Source: Leptolyngbyaceae cyanobacterium RM1_1_2 (lineage in GTDB: Bacteria > Cyanobacteriota > Cyanobacteriia > Phormidesmidales > Phormidesmidaceae). From it: a stretch of 50,973 nucleotides of DNA. The stretch covers positions 1 to 50,973 of the forward strand of contig JAAUQI010000035.1 in the NCBI GenBank assembly GCA_012032345.1, in the 5' to 3' direction. Made by a program: the position numbers and the translations under genes. Under the pieces are notes generated by a model. That model was given only the letters and a program-made list of their open reading frames with translations. It did not search any database and was not told the origin of the DNA. Shown here one piece after another: positions 26,301-34,423 of this stretch (its first letter is position 1; every line of letters starts with the position of its first letter).

Positions 26301-27194
26301 GAGGTCTGGGGCAGTTGGGGGCCGAATTGATCTGTCTGACTGGGCTGAGGGCGCTGAGGCGGATATGTCTGCTGGTGCGGTGCTTGAGCGCTGCAGGGTT
26401 TCGCTGCTGGGAGCTGGAGCAGACTGACTGACCTCAGACGGTGGCGATATTTGCGTCTGGGGCTGAATTTGGGGTTGAATTTGGGGCCGGACTAGGCTCT
26501 GCTCACCGATAGCAAGAGTTGAGGTTGGGCTATCTGCAGCCTGACCTGAGGCCGGAGGTGAGACGGAGATCGCCGCAGCGGGCAGAGAAATCTCTGTCGT
26601 GGACAATGAGCCTGACTCTGACCCAGCGGCTGGCAGCTCATTGGCTGGCGACGGGCGCAGAGCTGAGGCAGCGGCGATTATAGACGACCGGGTAGCTGGC
26701 TGAGAGGGTTCAGAACCGTTGGCAGTAGCAGCAGTAGCAGGCGATCGCTGGAGTAATCCGGCAGCTAAAGGACTGATAGAACCGCTACCGGAGTCCGGGG
26801 CTGTAGAGCGGCTAGATCCAGGCTGGGGCTGTGTAGGTTCAGAATTGGGCTGTGAAGATTCTGGTAGAGCTTCTGGCCCAGCTTCTGGCTGGCGCTGAAT
26901 GAGGGGAGCGGCAGCAACCTCAGAGCTACCTGAGACTGCAGGCGATCGCTCACCGTCATGGCCTCCTAGTTGATCAGGCTGAAACGGCCATTCCCGGTAA
27001 GCCTGTAATGCGCTGCCAGCGCCTAGCCCTTGCAGATGAAAAATCGACGGATCGAGAATTGAGAGCGATCGCGCCCCCAGCGGTGCCCTAAACTGCGGCT
27101 TGGGCATAGCCTGACCCAGCGGCGTATGACTTCCCAGCGGGGCGATCGCCGCGCTATCAGTCGAAAAATCGGGAGTTGCTGTCGGGTCAGCCAT
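23386..27194 (-). CDS. Giant Pro/Ala/Ser-rich eCIS protein, frame interrupted
   Basis: Two overlapping frames (27194 to about 25870, then about 25890 to 23386) give one protein of about 1269 aa when one base is added between 25860 and 25890. The first ~75 residues are ordered (MADPTATPDF, SILDPSIFHLQGLGAG). The rest is low-complexity Pro/Ala/Ser/Thr/Glu with a recurring Leu/Ile-Gln-Arg motif (IQRQ, LQRSP, LQRSS, VQRS, LLQRK). The final 30 residues form a conserved amphipathic helix (IEKLAQAVYFRLRQRL, then ERERRG) shared with the 92-aa protein at 27758. Its position, between tube and hub genes, suggests a structural, cargo or length-related role, but none is established. Internal DNA repeats exist near 25290-25335 and 26460-26490. 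Confidence 0.75.
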
Positions 27195-27235
27195 GACTCA
27201 GGGTTTACTTACGCCAGTTTGCAATCGTTAAAGTG

Positions 27236-27754
27236 CTAAGAATTAGAAGCCGAGAAGTATCCGCTGTTGTCACGCTTAATGCCCGTCTCCGCACCGCCGC
27301 CGCCCGATTTAGCCACTACCTTCACTCCTTCATAGGCCAGCGTCAGCTCCTCAATTGCTACCGAGTTGCCACCTGCCTGCAGTGAGGGCGTTTTCCAGCC
27401 GACGGGCACCGCCCCAATCAGCGTCCAAGCCTGCATGGTTTCACCCGCCTGATTGAACACCAAAATATTGATATTGCGCCGCTCCGCCTTACCAGGCTGC
27501 AAAACTGAGTTAATCCAGTTCCAGAACGTTAGATCGTCACTGATGCCGCGCTTGAGCGTCAGATCGCCAAACTTGGTCTGCTTGAGGAAAATTCGCTGCT
27601 GCTCATTCACACCGCCCTCAAAATAGGTTTCTTTGTCAATCTGCACGTCTAGACCAGAGCATTCGCTAAAAGAGGCGCTGAGACTGCTGTCCATTTCCAC
27701 ATAAAAGCGATTTGCGGTGACATAGTTAAGTTCGTAGATTGGATCGTCCGCCAT
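27236..27754 (-). CDS. eCIS tube protein 4 (gp19-like; tube initiator candidate)
   Basis: A 172-aa phage T4 gp19-like tube protein. Family blocks: YVTANRFYVEMDSS at the start, FSECSGLDVQIDKE, LKQTKFGDLTLKRGIS, FWNWINSVLQ, and AVPVGWKTPSLQAGGNSVAIEELTLAYEGV. It is the closest of the four to the tube-initiator type (Afp5/Pvc5-like), since its gene lies next to the adaptor and spike genes rather than by the sheath. It ends with a Gly-rich tail of about 20 residues that the other three lack. A 92-aa protein gene is 3 bp upstream in the same operon. Confidence 0.9.
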   Translation of the reverse strand: MADDPIYELNYVTANRFYVEMDSSLSASFSECSGLDVQIDKETYFEGGVNEQQRIFLKQTKFGDLTLKRGISDDLTFWNWINSVLQPGKAERRNINILVFNQAGETMQAWTLIGAVPVGWKTPSLQAGGNSVAIEELTLAYEGVKVVAKSGGGGAETGIKRDNSGYFSASNS

Positions 27755-27757
27755 ATC

Positions 27758-28036
27758 TTACCTCCCATAGCCCCGACAGCGTTCCTGGGCATAGTACAAC
27801 TCTTCTTTTAGCAGCTCAAAAACCCGCTGGCTGAGCTGCTCAACCGCCAGCGGATCGGCTAATAGCGCTGTCGCTAGCTCGGCGATCGTGGCCTGCTCTA
27901 GATCCGGCAGGTAGTTTTGCACAGACAGGGGGGCAGCCAAATCAGACGGCCCACCATAGTGACGTACCCTCGGTATCGCCTCATATTTAGCCGATTGAAT
28001 CTGGCGGCTCAGCGATCCTGGCTTAGCATCAGGCAC
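27758..28036 (-). CDS. Small eCIS protein sharing the C-terminal helix of the Pro-rich protein
   Basis: A 92-aa protein with no membrane segment. It opens with a basic stretch (MPDAKPGSLSRQIQSAKYEA) and ends with an amphipathic helix, VEQLSQRVFELLKEEL, then ERCRGYGR. This helix aligns with the end of the giant Pro-rich protein (IEKLAQAVYFRLRQRL, ERERRG): both show [IV]-E-[KQ]-L-x-Q-x-V-[YF] and a closing E-R-x-R-G. I do not know a named family. It overlaps none of its neighbours; a tube gene follows within 3 bp. A shared docking helix for the same partner is inferred. Confidence 0.7.
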   Translation of the reverse strand: MPDAKPGSLSRQIQSAKYEAIPRVRHYGGPSDLAAPLSVQNYLPDLEQATIAELATALLADPLAVEQLSQRVFELLKEELYYAQERCRGYGR

Positions 28037-28230
28037 AGCATAACTCCCGGTAAATCCTCTTACAAACCTGTACCAGCTCCAGCAAAATCAGATAGACCAC
28101 AGCGCTAAAATCCCGTCAAAGAGAATTTCGCTCATTCCCCTTACCCCTACCCTAGCCCAAACCCAGATTCCGGAAATCAGATTGAGACGAAACCTTAAAA
28201 GAGACTAGCAAGCAGGCCGAAAGACTGGGG

Positions 28231-29928
28231 TTAGATCTCCTTGGCGTCGGGCGGCTGAGTTGTTTCGGCGGGTTTGGGTGCAGCTGTCGTGGCGTCACTG
28301 TGGGGCAGGGTGGCGGGAGTTCTAGTAGACTGAGCACGACTGAGCAGATCGTGAATTCGCTTTTCTTTGAGGGCGCTGAGTGCAGGGGTTCGAGTTGTTT
28401 GCTGCTCTTGTCGCAGGTCAGCCTCTGCTTGGGCTTTGATGCGCTCGTAAATGGCCTGCATCTGCGGGTTTTGCAGATTGAGCGGTGGCTGGGCCGCATC
28501 TGTTGCCGCCATTGCGGCTATGCTTTGATCTTGACGAATGGCTTTGGCCCGCTGGACTAAATCTTCGAGATAGTCCAAACGTCTCTGGCTGCGGCTATCT
28601 TCGGATCTGCCCCGTAACTGCTCTTTGAGCTGATCGTAAATAGCCTGGGTATAGCCGCCCTTGTTAGCCTGCTCCACCAGCTTGGTGGCTAAAGCCGTCA
28701 GAACCATTACCAGCGCTGAGGGCACAACCGGAAGCCAGCCCCCTGATAAAAATAGCCCGTAGGCAGTTCCCACACAAACCGCCACTGCCGCTCCTACGCT
28801 GAGAAAAAACTGCCAGGAGCGCTGTGACCAAACGGCTAGCAGTCCCCCTGACAAAGCCCAAGCCCAAATCCACAGAATTTCAACTGGCTCCGGCAGTGCC
28901 CAAATCAGGGGTCGATTGTCCAGAACAGCGCTGACAATCTGGCTGACCGCCTGAGCGTGAATGACAACCCCCGCCATTTCTCGCAGGTTTTCCTGAGCCG
29001 CCAGGTAAGGGGTGACAAACACGTCTTTCTCTACCTGAGAGGTGTAGCCAATCAGCACAATGCGATCGCGGATCAAGTCAGGATCTACTGCATCATTGAG
29101 GATATCTGACAAACTCACCTGCTCGACTGCACTGCGGGCTGAGCGGTAGTTGAGCATGAGGTCGTACCCGGCGTCAGAATAGGCATAGCCGCCAAAGGTA
29201 AGGCTAATGGGAGCGAGGACGCGATCGCCTAAAAGCACTTCACCAAACTCGCTCTGATCGGCAATCACCCCTTCGCCTTCGAGGTAAATTAGCGACAGCA
29301 AAAAGGCCATAGACTCCTGCGGCAGCGGAAAGTCTTCGCCCAGGGGTATGTTGGGCGTGTTGCAGTAGTGAGGCTTAATAGCTGTCTCTTCTGGCGGCTC
29401 GGGCACCCCCAGCAAAATACTGCGCCGCACGACGCCGCCGGGATCTTGGGGCAGCTCGGCAAAGCCAATTTGATTATCAGGGACGCCCTCGGGAGCGGGC
29501 ACGCCGGGAAAGGTCGGGGTGCTGAGGAGACAGGCCGCAATGATATTTTCATTGCCTTTCATCACCGCTAACATGCGATCGCGGCCCTCGGCTGGCCCTT
29601 GAGGAATATCGCGCCCGACATCCACGCCAATGACGCGAGGCTGGTAGCTTTCAAGCTTGACCAGCACATCAGCTAGGGTACCGTCGTGGATGGGCAACTC
29701 TTGGCGCTGCTGAATATCCTCTTCGGTAATGCCTACAACCAGCAGGCGATCGTCAAGTCCTTCGTCAGGTTTCCAGCGAATGAAGCGATCGTAAGCGCTT
29801 AGCTCTAGGCCCTCGATCGCACCTAAGAAACGGATTAGCACAATGCCCCCTGTAATCACCAGGCTGGTGACGATTATAGGGCTGCTAAAGGCTCTAGCCA
29901 CCTGCCGTCTGAAAAATCGAAACGCCAT
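28231..29928 (-). CDS. CHASE2-domain membrane protein without an output domain
   Basis: A 565-aa protein. One transmembrane segment (residues 15-36) is followed by a CHASE2 sensor domain (about 40-340; blocks AYDRFIRWKP, RVIGVDVGRDIPQG, and RIVLIGYTS). Three more membrane segments follow (about 355-430). The cytoplasmic tail has a coiled coil (about 435-530) and ends in a disordered Pro/Thr-rich stretch. CHASE2 usually feeds a kinase or nucleotide cyclase; here no such domain is present. It lies inside the eCIS operon, between chaperone/DUF6760 and tube genes. It may sense or anchor the particle at the membrane. ATG 29928 is preceded by AGGAGG; the upstream start at 29943 is less likely. Confidence 0.88.
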   Translation of the reverse strand: MAFRFFRRQVARAFSSPIIVTSLVITGGIVLIRFLGAIEGLELSAYDRFIRWKPDEGLDDRLLVVGITEEDIQQRQELPIHDGTLADVLVKLESYQPRVIGVDVGRDIPQGPAEGRDRMLAVMKGNENIIAACLLSTPTFPGVPAPEGVPDNQIGFAELPQDPGGVVRRSILLGVPEPPEETAIKPHYCNTPNIPLGEDFPLPQESMAFLLSLIYLEGEGVIADQSEFGEVLLGDRVLAPISLTFGGYAYSDAGYDLMLNYRSARSAVEQVSLSDILNDAVDPDLIRDRIVLIGYTSQVEKDVFVTPYLAAQENLREMAGVVIHAQAVSQIVSAVLDNRPLIWALPEPVEILWIWAWALSGGLLAVWSQRSWQFFLSVGAAVAVCVGTAYGLFLSGGWLPVVPSALVMVLTALATKLVEQANKGGYTQAIYDQLKEQLRGRSEDSRSQRRLDYLEDLVQRAKAIRQDQSIAAMAATDAAQPPLNLQNPQMQAIYERIKAQAEADLRQEQQTTRTPALSALKEKRIHDLLSRAQSTRTPATLPHSDATTAAPKPAETTQPPDAKEI

Positions 29929-29945
29929 GCTTTCCTCCTGCACCG

Positions 29946-30128
29946 CTACCCTGGGGCCAACTGCTGCCGAACTGCCTGAATCTCGCTCACCCAGCGGCGG
30001 CGATCGCTATTGACTAGATCTAAAATCTCCGCCAAAGACCAGTGAAAATGCAGGGCAATGTAGGCTACTTCCTCATGGAGCTGTTCAGAGGGGTAGCCTA
30101 GGACTCCCCCGACAGTGCCAGCTCCACC
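29946..30128 (-). CDS. DUF6760-like small protein, no normal start codon
   Basis: An open frame of 60 codons contains GGVLGYPSEQLHEEVAYIAL followed by HFHWS and later DRRRWV. This strongly resembles the short DUF6760 proteins encoded beside tail-assembly chaperones in eCIS and phage clusters. No ATG, GTG or TTG occurs in frame between the stop at 30131-30129 and the conserved block. The codon before GGVLGYP is GTC, where a start codon would be expected. Translation might come from a -1 slip on the five-G run (30110-30106) at the end of the chaperone gene, or the start may have been lost. It is too short for standard gene lists. Confidence 0.6.
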   Translation of the reverse strand, partial: GGAGTVGGVLGYPSEQLHEEVAYIALHFHWSLAEILDLVNSDRRRWVSEIQAVRQQLAPG

Positions 30129-30471
30129 TCAAGCTATTGCCGCACTGCGGACACCGAGCTGGAATCTGAGCGTCACCCTGCTGATTTACCCGGTTATAAA
30201 ACTCCTTCAGGTAGGCTAAGTCCTGGGTGAAGAGATTTTCGAGCTGTTCTGGCGTCACCTGGGTCAAACTGCCGAGATGCGTAATCACTTGGGAGAGCAG
30301 CACCAGGCTGAGATAGCCGGGATAATCTGTCGTCCGGCGATCGCGCTGGGCCATCAGCTCGTCGCGCCCGGTAGCCAATCGCATTTTGCCCTGCCGATGC
30401 AGGCTATCTGCGTCTAGAAGACCTCTGGGCAGCGTGAATTCAAATTCGGTCGTCAGGGGCGGGTGGGTCAT
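30085..30471 (-). CDS. eCIS tail assembly chaperone B, likely frameshifted near its end
   Basis: A 128-aa protein paralogous to the one at 30476. It starts with TEFEFTLPRGLLDADS, HRQGKMRLATGRDE, and a helical middle (LSLVLLSQVITHLGSL, LENLFTQDLAYLKEFYNRV). It ends with a zinc-ribbon-like CPQCGNS. Beyond CPQCGNS the read frame becomes WSWHCRG and stops at 30085. Adding one T at about 30132 instead gives FEVELALSGES and a stop at 30098 (124 aa), matching the FEVE ending of family members. It probably helps assemble or measure the tube, as gp41/gpG-like chaperones do in phages. It lies 4 bp after chaperone A. Confidence 0.8.
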   Translation of the reverse strand: MTHPPLTTEFEFTLPRGLLDADSLHRQGKMRLATGRDELMAQRDRRTTDYPGYLSLVLLSQVITHLGSLTQVTPEQLENLFTQDLAYLKEFYNRVNQQGDAQIPARCPQCGNSLRWSWHCRGSPRLPL

Positions 30472-30475
30472 AACT

Positions 30476-30847
30476 CTACTGGCTCAGCTTGAGGGGGGCT
30501 GCGGGGGCAGCCGGGGCCGGAGGCGATGTGTCTGGAGCAGATGCATTGCTCTCCAGCAGATCCTCTAGCTCATTGATGCGACGGTAAAATTTTTGTAAAT
30601 AGTTTAGGTCGCAGGCAAACAGGCGCTCAATTACGGTCGGGGTCACTGCCTCTAACGCCCCCAGCTGAGTCATGACGCGGGCCAGAATAATCACGGTGGC
30701 ATAGGCTGGATTAGACCTGACGCGGGCATCTCGCAGCGGCGTGATTTCGTCCATAGCGGTCGCCAGCCGCATTACACCCTGGCGATGTACATTGCCTTCG
30801 GCATCGAGATAGCCCTTGGGCAGCGTAAACTCAAACTCCGTCTGCAT
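30476..30847 (-). CDS. eCIS tail assembly chaperone A
   Basis: A 123-aa protein of the same family as chaperone B (TEFEFTLPKGYLDAEG, HRQGVMRLATAMDE, ARVMTQLGALEAVTP, LNYLQKFYRRINE). Instead of the zinc-ribbon end it has a short Pro/Ala-rich tail (PAPAAPAAPL). The two genes lie in tandem, 4 bp apart, so they arose by duplication and now differ at the C terminus. A gp19-type tube gene precedes it by 10 bp. Role inferred from family: a chaperone for tube or baseplate assembly. Confidence 0.82.
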   Translation of the reverse strand: MQTEFEFTLPKGYLDAEGNVHRQGVMRLATAMDEITPLRDARVRSNPAYATVIILARVMTQLGALEAVTPTVIERLFACDLNYLQKFYRRINELEDLLESNASAPDTSPPAPAAPAAPLKLSQ

Positions 30848-30857
30848 GACTATCTCC

Positions 30858-31349
30858 CTACTTCACCCGCTTAAACTCGTCTACCGACAGCTCCACTTCT
30901 TCAAGCTCAAACTCTTTGCTGTCAGCCTTGACATCTGAGATTTTATAGCTGACCGGCCAAGCGCCGCTAAAGCGGAAGCGAGTAGATTCTTCAGCAGCCT
31001 GATCGTAAAGGGTGAGGTCGCCATCGCGGCGCTGCTCCGACCATTTGCCCTCTTCCACAGCGGTAAACCATTCCCACATGGCTTTAGAAATAGTCATGCC
31101 GCGCTTGAGCGTAATGTTTTCGCTTTTCATGTTACCGGGCATTTTGACCCGCACCATCCGCCCGCGTGGAGTACCGTTTTTACCCCACTTTTGCGGCGTC
31201 ACTTCGCACAGGTCAATAACTTCCTGCGATCGCTTAAAGCCCTGGCAGTCCATAAAATAGCCGTCAATGCGATCGTCGCTGCCATCGAGGTGAATTTCGA
31301 GATAGAAGCGCGAAGATGCAATTAGTTCGTAAGACTTGTCTTCAGGCAT
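30858..31349 (-). CDS. eCIS tube protein 3 (gp19-like)
   Basis: A 163-aa gp19-type tube protein. It starts SYELIASSRFYLEIHLDGS and has FMDCQGFKRSQEV, an ENITLKRGMT block, WEWFTAVEEGKW, and ends ELEEVELSVDEFKRVK. The length is standard for tube subunits. It is more distant from the two tube proteins next to the sheath (31561 and 32092) than they are from each other. It directly precedes the chaperone genes. A 211-bp gap separates it from tube protein 2, so it may begin a sub-transcript. It may form a specialised ring between tube and baseplate. Confidence 0.9.
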   Translation of the reverse strand: MPEDKSYELIASSRFYLEIHLDGSDDRIDGYFMDCQGFKRSQEVIDLCEVTPQKWGKNGTPRGRMVRVKMPGNMKSENITLKRGMTISKAMWEWFTAVEEGKWSEQRRDGDLTLYDQAAEESTRFRFSGAWPVSYKISDVKADSKEFELEEVELSVDEFKRVK

Positions 31350-31560
31350 GGCGACACCGTTTATAGCGCTTATGAATAGAGCCGTACTCCTAATAGTCTG
31401 AGGCAGAGAGAAGCAGCAAACTTAAGTAGTCATGAACTGCAGCCTGTCGCACCCAGCCGCCAAAAACCGGAATGTTTGAAGCGTAGGCAGGGCAAAGAGC
31501 GATCGCCCCTGCCCGCCCCACTCTGTTCTAATTGTATGAGCAGCAGGACGCCTATACCGC

Positions 31561-32043
31561 TTACTTCACCCGGTGCAGAGAGTGATAGACAATCTCAACG
31601 GTTTCAGTGGCAAGCTCGGTGCTCCCGGCTTCAAATTTAGCCGACTTGTAGCTAGCCGGGGCTACCCCGGTCAGATCCCAGCGCACGGCTTCGTCTCCGC
31701 CCTGGTTATAGAGCACAATCGAACCCGTTTTAAGCTGGCCCTTAGCGGCAGAACCACCCCCTTTAATAGGCTCGGTGTGGAAGTCTTCGTACCACTTCAT
31801 CAGGCGATCGTCTTCGACCGTATCTACATACTCAATCGTAATTTTGCCGTTTTCGATCCCCGTTACGGTTGCCTGCATAGAACTTTTGCCGCCCTTGCTG
31901 ACGCCAAAGGGTTTGGTATCGCCTGCAGTTGCCAGCTTAATTTCTAAACCGCTGACTTTTTTGACTAAGAGATCTTCAAGTCCGTCAAACGAGACATAAA
32001 ACTTAGAGCAGGATAAGACATTGAAATCATTGCTGTCTGGCAT
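31561..32043 (-). CDS. eCIS tube protein 2 (gp19-like)
   Basis: A 160-aa gp19-type tube protein. It starts FNVLSCSKFYVSFDGLED and has VSGLEIKLATAGDTKP, MKWYEDFHTEP, and ends ATETVEIVYHSLHRVK. Its closest relative in the window is tube protein 1 (32092), with the same FYVxFDGL start and ATETxE ending, suggesting recent duplication. Both lack the Gly-rich tail of tube protein 4. It likely forms part of the inner tube through which cargo passes. The next gene upstream is 48 bp away. Confidence 0.9.
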   Translation of the reverse strand: MPDSNDFNVLSCSKFYVSFDGLEDLLVKKVSGLEIKLATAGDTKPFGVSKGGKSSMQATVTGIENGKITIEYVDTVEDDRLMKWYEDFHTEPIKGGGSAAKGQLKTGSIVLYNQGGDEAVRWDLTGVAPASYKSAKFEAGSTELATETVEIVYHSLHRVK

Positions 32044-32091
32044 AACAAAGCTCCTATAAACCTCCTAATCTTGACAGCCTACCAGGCTTAG

Positions 32092-32565
32092 TTACTTGGT
32101 ACGGTTGATCTGTTCACAGACCATTTCAAACGTTTCGGTAGCCAGGTCTTTGCTATCAGCAGCAAAGTCAGAAACCTTGTACGACTTGACCCAAGCGTTA
32201 GTAATATTCCAGCGTAAAATTTCTTCATCCCCTGCGTCATAGCCGACGATCGAGCCGTTTTTGCGGCTTTCAGACCACTTGCCATCACCGCCTTCGCTTT
32301 TTGGCATAGTGGCTTTCATCCAGTTGTACCAGTCGAGATCGCCTTCACATAAAAAGGTTTCGATGGTGAAGTTGGGGTTTTCTTCAAAGCCAGACGATGT
32401 CGATTGCCACATGGTTTTACCACTTTTAGTAGAGGCCAGTGGCTTCTCATGCCCAGCGGTTTGTCCCGTAAAGGTGACTTCGGTGATGCTCTTAATCATC
32501 TTGTCAGTGAGGCCGTCAAATTCTACATAGAATCGACTGGTTGGAATCGGTCTAAGTTCAGCCAT
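32092..32565 (-). CDS. eCIS tube protein 1 (gp19-like, main tube candidate)
   Basis: A 157-aa gp19-type tube protein. It starts IPTSRFYVEFDGLTDKMIK and has ITEVTFTGQTAGHEKPLA, TIETFLCEGDLDWYNWMKA, and ends ATETFEMVCEQINRTK. It is the tube gene immediately downstream of the sheath gene, the usual place of the major tube subunit (Afp1/Pvc1-like). The start ATG at 32565 is preceded by GGAG. The sheath gene ends 90 bp upstream. Confidence 0.92.
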   Translation of the reverse strand: MAELRPIPTSRFYVEFDGLTDKMIKSITEVTFTGQTAGHEKPLASTKSGKTMWQSTSSGFEENPNFTIETFLCEGDLDWYNWMKATMPKSEGGDGKWSESRKNGSIVGYDAGDEEILRWNITNAWVKSYKVSDFAADSKDLATETFEMVCEQINRTK

Positions 32566-32655
32566 GATTGCTGCTCCTCAGGTGTGTGGCAGATTAAGTT
32601 TAGTGACTCAGTCGCCTGGAGCACAGAGATCTTGCCCCAGGCAAATTTAGATCTA

Positions 32656-34365
32656 TTACTGATTAGGTGCCCACTGGCTGATGCGGAAGATAACAAATTC
32701 AGCCGGACGGACGGGGCAAACGCCCACTTCCACATATAGACGGCCCATCATCATGGTTTCGTGGGTGTTGAGTTCGCCATCGCACTTGACATAAAACGCC
32801 TCTGCCGGAGAGCCGCCAAACAAAGCGCCTTCCCGCCACAGCCGCTCCAGAAAATTACTGACAGTACGCTTCACCCGCTCCCACAAGTCCATATCGTTGG
32901 GTTCAAACACAACCCACTGAGTACCAATTTCAATTGACTTTTCAATGTAGCTCAGCAGTCGCCGCACACTGATATAGCGCCATTGGATATTGTCAGGCTC
33001 AACCAGGGTGCGAGCGCCCCAAACCTTGATGCCCCGGTTGTAGTTAGCAAAGTTACGAATGCAGTTGACGCCGAGCGGGTTGAGCAGCTCTTGCTCACGC
33101 ATATTGGTTTCGTAGGCTAAGCTAATTACCCCTCTAGGCGTTTCATTGGCTGGCGCTTTGAAAACGCCCCGGGACTGATCGGTGCGGCACCAAATGCCCA
33201 TCATGTGACCGCAGGGGGGAACAGCCAGCGGACGACCGCCGTTGCGGGGATTGGCAACGTGAATCCAGGGATAGTAAAGCGCCCCAAACATAGAGCGGCG
33301 GTTAAAAGTTTTGATCCACTGAGCTGCGTACTGTGGCTTTTGTTCCTGAGGCGGAACGGCCTGATCGTTGTTTTTGCCGAGCTTGACAGGGGGGAGATCC
33401 AGTACGGCCATGCGGTAAGCGGGGCCAGGAAAAGAATTTTCACACAGGGTCAGCATCATCTCCATGACGCCGTGAACCTGCTCAATGTCGAGCAGACCTT
33501 CCTGATAAGCACGCATCAGGTCAGGACAGGCCACCATTGCCACTTCGTCAATTTCAAACAGACCCTGCAAGCCTTCGCGGTCATCACGCATCCCCTGCAC
33601 GTCGCGGGGTAGGCGATCGGGTGGAGCAATGTAGGGCGGCGGTGCTACTTCGTAGTAGCCGTTGGCAGGGCGGCGAGAGAGGGGTTGGCCGTTTTGAGAA
33701 ATATCAGCAACCTGAATATATTCAGATTCTTGTAGCGCCGTCTCTGCGTAGCTGCCCACCTCAGAATCAACCTCAGGATTCATAGTCAGGTGTTCGTAGC
33801 GTTCGATCTCCTGACCGCCTTGCTGCACGCTGACGGTAAAGAACTCACCCGTATCCATGGGCATTTCAGTGCCTTCCGAGGGATCTTCCGGCAGTATAGG
33901 GTGGCTCTCAGTCACCTGAATCACGATCCGGCTATCGCTGCTGGGGGGCAGGGCAGGAGCGTCATTGCCTTCCGGTAGCTGCAGGTTAAAGCTCAAAGAG
34001 AGCTTACCGCCAGGGGTTAAAACCTTGGTCGCAGTTTCTTCGGGTGACGGTGGCTGGGAGCCAGGCAGTTTGGTACCGATGCTCACCACCCAGCAGCGAC
34101 CGCCGCCGTTCTGAAACCATCCCTGTACGGAAAACGGCAGGTAGGCTCCAAATTCAGTGAAGCCGTCGGAGCTGGGCTTAGAAAAATACTCTAAATACTG
34201 GCTCCAGTTAGTCACCATCATGGGCTTGAAGAGTTCGGCATCGCCGCGCACGTCTTCAGTAAAGCCAATAAATCCGGCTACGCTCATGCTGATGCCTTCA
34301 ATCGGGCGACTGCCGCGATCGACCTCTTCGACGTATACCCCAGGGGCAAAATAATCTAATGCCAT
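32656..34365 (-). CDS. eCIS contractile sheath protein
   Basis: A 569-aa tail sheath protein. The N terminus MALDYFAPGVYVEEVDRGSR is the classic sheath start (APGVYVEE). The C-terminal sheath domain has GVNCIRNFANYNRGIKVWGA, WRYISVRRLLSYIEKSIE, WVVFEPND and VRPAEFVIFRISQW. A variable surface domain lies at about 100-280. Contraction of this sheath drives the tube through the target membrane. The window has a single sheath gene, whereas Afp and PVC have three. It is the second gene of the minus-strand operon, 58 bp after the DUF4255 gene. Confidence 0.95.
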   Translation of the reverse strand: MALDYFAPGVYVEEVDRGSRPIEGISMSVAGFIGFTEDVRGDAELFKPMMVTNWSQYLEYFSKPSSDGFTEFGAYLPFSVQGWFQNGGGRCWVVSIGTKLPGSQPPSPEETATKVLTPGGKLSLSFNLQLPEGNDAPALPPSSDSRIVIQVTESHPILPEDPSEGTEMPMDTGEFFTVSVQQGGQEIERYEHLTMNPEVDSEVGSYAETALQESEYIQVADISQNGQPLSRRPANGYYEVAPPPYIAPPDRLPRDVQGMRDDREGLQGLFEIDEVAMVACPDLMRAYQEGLLDIEQVHGVMEMMLTLCENSFPGPAYRMAVLDLPPVKLGKNNDQAVPPQEQKPQYAAQWIKTFNRRSMFGALYYPWIHVANPRNGGRPLAVPPCGHMMGIWCRTDQSRGVFKAPANETPRGVISLAYETNMREQELLNPLGVNCIRNFANYNRGIKVWGARTLVEPDNIQWRYISVRRLLSYIEKSIEIGTQWVVFEPNDMDLWERVKRTVSNFLERLWREGALFGGSPAEAFYVKCDGELNTHETMMMGRLYVEVGVCPVRPAEFVIFRISQWAPNQ

Positions 34366-34423
34366 GCTGTACTGTCCTCCTGACCTAGTGAGCTAAATGT
34401 GTGTAGACCCTTGCAAATAGAGT

